Below, one piece after another: positions 7,385-10,955 of a DNA stretch of 10,955 bases. This stretch comes from Choanephora cucurbitarum (Eukaryota; Mucoromycota; Mucoromycetes; Mucorales; Choanephoraceae). Numbering within the stretch: position 1 is the first letter of the stretch; each line of letters begins with the position of its first letter. The translations under genes and the position numbers were made by a program. The notes below the pieces were generated by a model. That model worked only from the letters and a program-made list of their open reading frames with translations, was not told the DNA's origin and did no database searches. The stretch lies in NCBI GenBank assembly GCA_025331435.1, contig JAIWNI010000330.1, forward strand, positions 1 through 10,955, read 5' to 3'.

Positions 7385-10300
7385 CTAAGGGATGAGTTTT
7401 TGTGGCAATTGAATTGCGATGTTAACGTTGCTGAGGTGATTGATTACCATAGCAGCAGGAGCAAAAAGCTTGGCAACAGGTAAAATAGAGTCGGAAGAAT
7501 CAGCTTCAAAGGTGTTCTGACAGATGTGCATGTAATTGGTTGCTTGATAGTTGTGAAGAGCAACATCTGATTTCTTGTACCATTTTACGTACGCAAAAGT
7601 GTGAACACTGTTGTTATCATCTAAGTGACTATCAAGAGCAACCTCGTGGCGAAAGAAGTACTGTATTTGACAGCATCGAAAAATAGCAGTACCATCGACA
7701 ACAGAACAAACCAGGGCAAAGGATCCTCTTTTTCCAACAGTTTTAGAAGCAGCAGACTTATACTTATTACCCAAAAGGGTCATCTCGTTGAACCTGTGAG
7801 CAGTTTGGGACACGGGGGTAGAGTTAAGAGCTCCTTGGGCAAGACGTTCGTCTACAAACCTTGCCTTGTACGTGCTTCGGTAGTAATCAATCAGTAGATT
7901 GAGAATGTTGTTGTCAAGAGTAACTCGTTTTGACTGAATTGATACTAGGCTACTTGGAGGCAGAGGTTCATTACCAAGAGGAAGAGAGTCTTGTCTAAAA
8001 GCACCCAAGAACGAATCCATGTTAAAGTTTGAACATGCATTGGAATTCTCCTCTGCATGTGCACTTATTGTGGATGCCCTATGAGATCGGAAAAAGGACT
8101 GAACCTCTTGTTTCATTTCTGACGGAAGAGAAGAGGTAACAGTTTGCGCATAATCTTCGATGTGAACTTGCAGCAGGAACTTGTGGAGATAAGTCTTCTC
8201 GATACAGTCTTTTCTGTTCGTTCTGATATTCTTGACATCTTGGTTATAACGTTCAAAGTTAAAGAGCCAATGGTTGGGAGAAGCAGAATAGTCAATGATA
8301 GTTTCCCTAATATGCATAGCGTAATGGCAATTTGCAGTGATTAGGGTCTTGTCACCATAAACAGGAACGATACCAGCGAGAAAGGATCTGAGCTTGTCAT
8401 GGGCTTCATCCAGTTCGGCAAGAGAGAGAGAGGGAGAGAGAAGAACACGAGCAGCGGAGACAAAGAGCATCCAATGGCTAAACTTTTGGTTGTCTAGTTT
8501 ATCCACAAGCAGGTATGGTGACAGCACCAAAAGCCAGGTGGCCCATTCATCCGCCTTAAAATTGGAGAAGCCACTTCCAATTGTAAGCTTTCTGGCTATT
8601 GAAGAGGTAGCATGGCTTGGTGGTAACAGCATACCTTCTTCTAACGACTTCTGCATCGATCGTAATTCGTCGTTGCCGAGTATAGCTTCCACAATGGCAC
8701 CGTTCACTTTGAACCTAGACGTCCAACACACAGCCATCTTCTTGGTAATGCCTAGCAGCAGGTTGTGCATTACATCGACACCAACATGCCTGATTGGATC
8801 GAAGTAAGGTAGCTTCAGCAGCACACTCCAACGGGTACCATTCTTTGCTTCCATCTCCTTTCTTCTTGCCTTGATTGCAGCCAATCGCCAAATCTTCGCC
8901 TGAGCTCTATGCTCTTCGCACGTACGTCTAACCCAAGTGCTGTCTTCAAAGTCGTTGAAATCCCTTGCGTGATTTTTTGTGCCTGGAATTTCACCAAACT
9001 CCTTCTTGCATTTATGACAAGGATGCTTTGAATTGAAGGATGTAAATCCAGCAACCTTTTTTTGAGCCGGAAGGTCCATCATGCATAAAGACAGAGCAGC
9101 CTTGACGGTTTGTGTTCCATTGTTCTTGGTATTTATGGTAACACCATTCATCAGCACAAGGAGTTCGTCTACCAATGGCTTCAGATAATTGTTCATCTCG
9201 TATGTGCTTGGTTCCTTGGGACCATTGATCAGACAAACTAAGATCGTGTTTGATCTCAAGTTACGAATTTCTCGTGGCAAGTTCTGGATAGTCATATAGA
9301 TAGCGCCAACACTATAAGAATCCTTATAACTTTGAAACCAGTCGCAATTGAGGGTGAACAAAAGGTTGTAGTCGGATTCTTCCACAAATGCTTCTGGACT
9401 GTTTGGGCTCGTCTTGAACTCGTTCCAAACTAAACCATCGTAGATATCCACGAGTTTGCCAGTAATGGTAGTTCTTGTCTTCCATTTCTTGATGTCATCG
9501 ACGAATGTATCACGCATAAAAAAGTTGCGCAAAGTACTGATAACCGAATTGCAAAAGAATGATCGGACAGGAGCAAGAGTACCGTACTGGTTGGTCTTAA
9601 AAAGATCTTCCATGCAAGTAGGACTATTGGGAAGTAGACCTTTACCGAAACAAGTCAACTGGTTCTGCATCTTTTCTTTTTGGCTGGCGGTGGTGTACGG
9701 ATGATTGGTGTGGCATGATGTACAGTTGGCAAATTCTTGAATGCCATCATGACAATACACAGATGAATGACACCAAGCATCAAAAGTAGCAACACAAGCA
9801 GGAAAAACGATAATCTTCTGTTGCCACAGACAACACCAAGTTAAAGAACCTTCATCATTGTTTCGGAAGCGGCATCAGCAAGTTGATTCTTGCGCATAAG
9901 AACCAACAGAGCAAACAACAGAGTAGCAACACGGGTAGTAGGTAAATGAATGTTACCAAGTGGATTCAAGAGAAATTGCATACCTACAATGTCCAAGTTT
10001 ATGAGTTTATATGTCTGAATCATTAAGATAAGTATAGATCTTACCATCTTGTTCCATTTCAGTAGCTGTCATGTCAGTTGCATCAATCTCGTTATCAGAG
10101 AATTGTTCGAAAGGAGCAATTTGGACTAACAAAAAAAAGATACAAAGTTAATTCAAACATTCATCGTCTAATGTAAGGTACATACCATCAACAGCTTGTT
10201 CATTACTGGGTTCAGTAGCAGCTGAGGATTGATTCATACTAGCTTGAGCTAAAAAAGAAAAGCGATAGTTAGCAAGAGAACGTATTTCGCAAATGTCATG

Positions 10301-10451
10301 CAAGTCGACTTAAATACGTACTATCTGCTTTAAGCTTTTTGAAGCTTTCAAGTTTTTGGTGGTCATCATATGCACGCTTGGTAAGCATACGAGAGCCATT
10401 GAAAGAGGCTTCACACTTGGAGCATTTACAGAGAAAACGTTGAGCGGGCAT
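7385..10451 (-). CDS. Tnp2-like (CACTA superfamily) transposase, multi-exon, one frame break
   Basis: This is a nuclear cut-and-paste DNA transposase. Exons are 10451-10322, 10248-10186, 10125-10045 and 9983 onward; introns of 73, 60 and 61 nt are all phase 1 with GTACGT, GTATGT and GTAAGA donors. Exon 1 (43 residues) begins MPAQRFLCKCSKCEA, a zinc-finger-like start, and exons 2-3 are acidic linkers. Exon 4 runs through a hydrophobic segment (RVATLLFALLVLM) to a TAA at 9841-9843. The main frame, -1 to it, is open from about 9874 to the TAG at 7385-7387. It holds Cys motifs (FPACVATFDAWCH, CTSCH) and the transposase core: LNCDWF (Asp 9341-9343), MMDLPAQKK (Asp 9074-9076) with CHKC, DVMHNLLLG (about 8751-8775), and FERYNQDVKNIRTN (Glu 8252-8254). 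I read these as the RNase H-fold DDE residues by analogy with Transposase_21/tnp2 proteins. Total is about 950 residues. The break could be a 1-nt deletion, an unusual 32-nt intron, or a sequencing error. Confidence 0.85.
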
Positions 10452-10533
10452 GTTAACAGAGGTAGTAAGTATATAGGTAGAACTATGAGATGAGAAAGAG
10501 AAAAGGATGCGATTAGTATGGGATCAATTCAGT

Positions 10534-10541
10534 CTTTTATA
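10534..10541 (-). promoter_or_regulatory. Candidate TATA box of the transposase gene
   Basis: On the minus strand TATAAAAG lies about 83 bp upstream of the ATG at 10451, followed by a pyrimidine-rich stretch (CCTTTTCTCTTTCTC) and then the start codon. The spacing and sequence fit a fungal core promoter. Confidence 0.5.
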
Positions 10542-10955
10542 ATCATGACCCGTTAACGGTTTTTCCTTGGATTCAAACTGAGTCTTATATTAAAAAGTGA
10601 AGATACCTTCCACGATAAGAAGGTACCATGAAGAATAGATGCGATTATTCCTTTATTGGATCAAATTGTGGATGTACCCGGATGAATCGCTCATCATGTT
10701 TAAAAAAAAGTATTTTAAGAAACAAAGACTGATCCTCAATTGGAAAGAGAGACAATAAGTATATTCAAGCTCCTTTATTGTTGTTTATTGTCCTTTGCAC
10801 AAAGTGTCACAAAGACTAAAGACATCCGATCATTAAGATAAAGAAGACGGGATTAAAACATATATGGCTAAACAATGGATTTTTTTATTTCTACTTCTTA
10901 ATGAAAGGTGTGTATTGTTGCCACTGTTATTATAGATTCTTTCACCCCACTATAA
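10542..10955. other. AT-rich flank with no gene seen
   Basis: This 414-bp stretch upstream of the transposase has no open frame of note on either strand and no splice-signal cluster. It includes a small imperfect palindrome around CTTTGCACAAAGTGTCACAA (about 10793-10815) and ends with an isolated CACTA at 10948-10952. It could hold transposon terminal or subterminal sequence, but no matching partner was found on the other side. Confidence 0.5.

Larger units (their letters stand above)
6041..10451. mobile_element. Probable two-gene CACTA/Tnp2-type DNA transposon (ends not located)
   Basis: A Tnp2-like transposase gene and a small spliced gene with a basic, possibly DNA-binding protein lie tail to tail with 276 bp between them. 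Many CACTA elements carry a transposase plus a second DNA-binding protein, so this layout fits a single element. The coordinates given cover only the two coding regions. I looked for inverted repeats between 4820-6040 and 10452-10955 and for CACTA/TAGTG ends, and found no matching pair, so the true ends are unknown or lie outside the window. Confidence 0.45.

Noticed and set aside
8419..8442. GA-rich microsatellite-like tract
   Set aside because: It lies within the transposase frame and simply encodes a Ser/Leu-rich stretch (SPSLSLAEL); no sign of frame damage.
10948..10952. CACTA at the right edge of the window as a transposon terminus
   Set aside because: On the right end of the element the plus strand should read TAGTG, so this copy points the wrong way, and no partner repeat was found. 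A 5-mer is expected by chance in this length.

Overview
The window looks like nuclear DNA from an early-diverging fungus, most likely Mucoromycota-like. The basis is short introns (53-73 nt) with GTAAGT/GTATGT-type donors and pyrimidine-rich acceptors, AT-rich spacers, a fungal-style Ty3/gypsy element, and a Tnp2/CACTA-like transposase with the N-terminal layout I associate with that group. No bacterial signals were seen. The organism call is inference. Almost all coding capacity belongs to mobile elements.

Region 1 (1 to about 4408, minus strand) is a Ty3/gypsy LTR retrotransposon cut by the left edge. Reading right to left it has a 5' LTR, a primer-binding site, a leader with a threefold tandem repeat, gag with a CCHC knuckle, and then pol in the -1 frame. 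Pol carries protease, reverse transcriptase, RNase H and integrase, with every catalytic residue I looked for present. No stop interrupts pol in the visible 1055 codons, so the copy looks young. Its integrase C-terminus and 3' LTR lie outside the window.

Region 2 (about 4409-6040) has no convincing protein gene. It holds a striking array at 4693-4819, where two hairpins with 21-bp stems are arranged in inverted orientation. It also holds a minus-strand cluster of consensus splice signals (5284-5788) that may mark a small spliced transcript or a dead gene.

Region 3 (about 5880-10541) has two genes facing each other tail to tail. One is a four-exon plus-strand gene for an unrecognised 297-residue protein (6041-7108). 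The other is a minus-strand, multi-exon Tnp2-like transposase (7385-10451), whose reading frame breaks once near 9841-9874. Together they plausibly form the two-gene body of a CACTA-type DNA transposon, but I could not find its terminal inverted repeats. The last 400 bases (10542-10955) contain no gene I can support.
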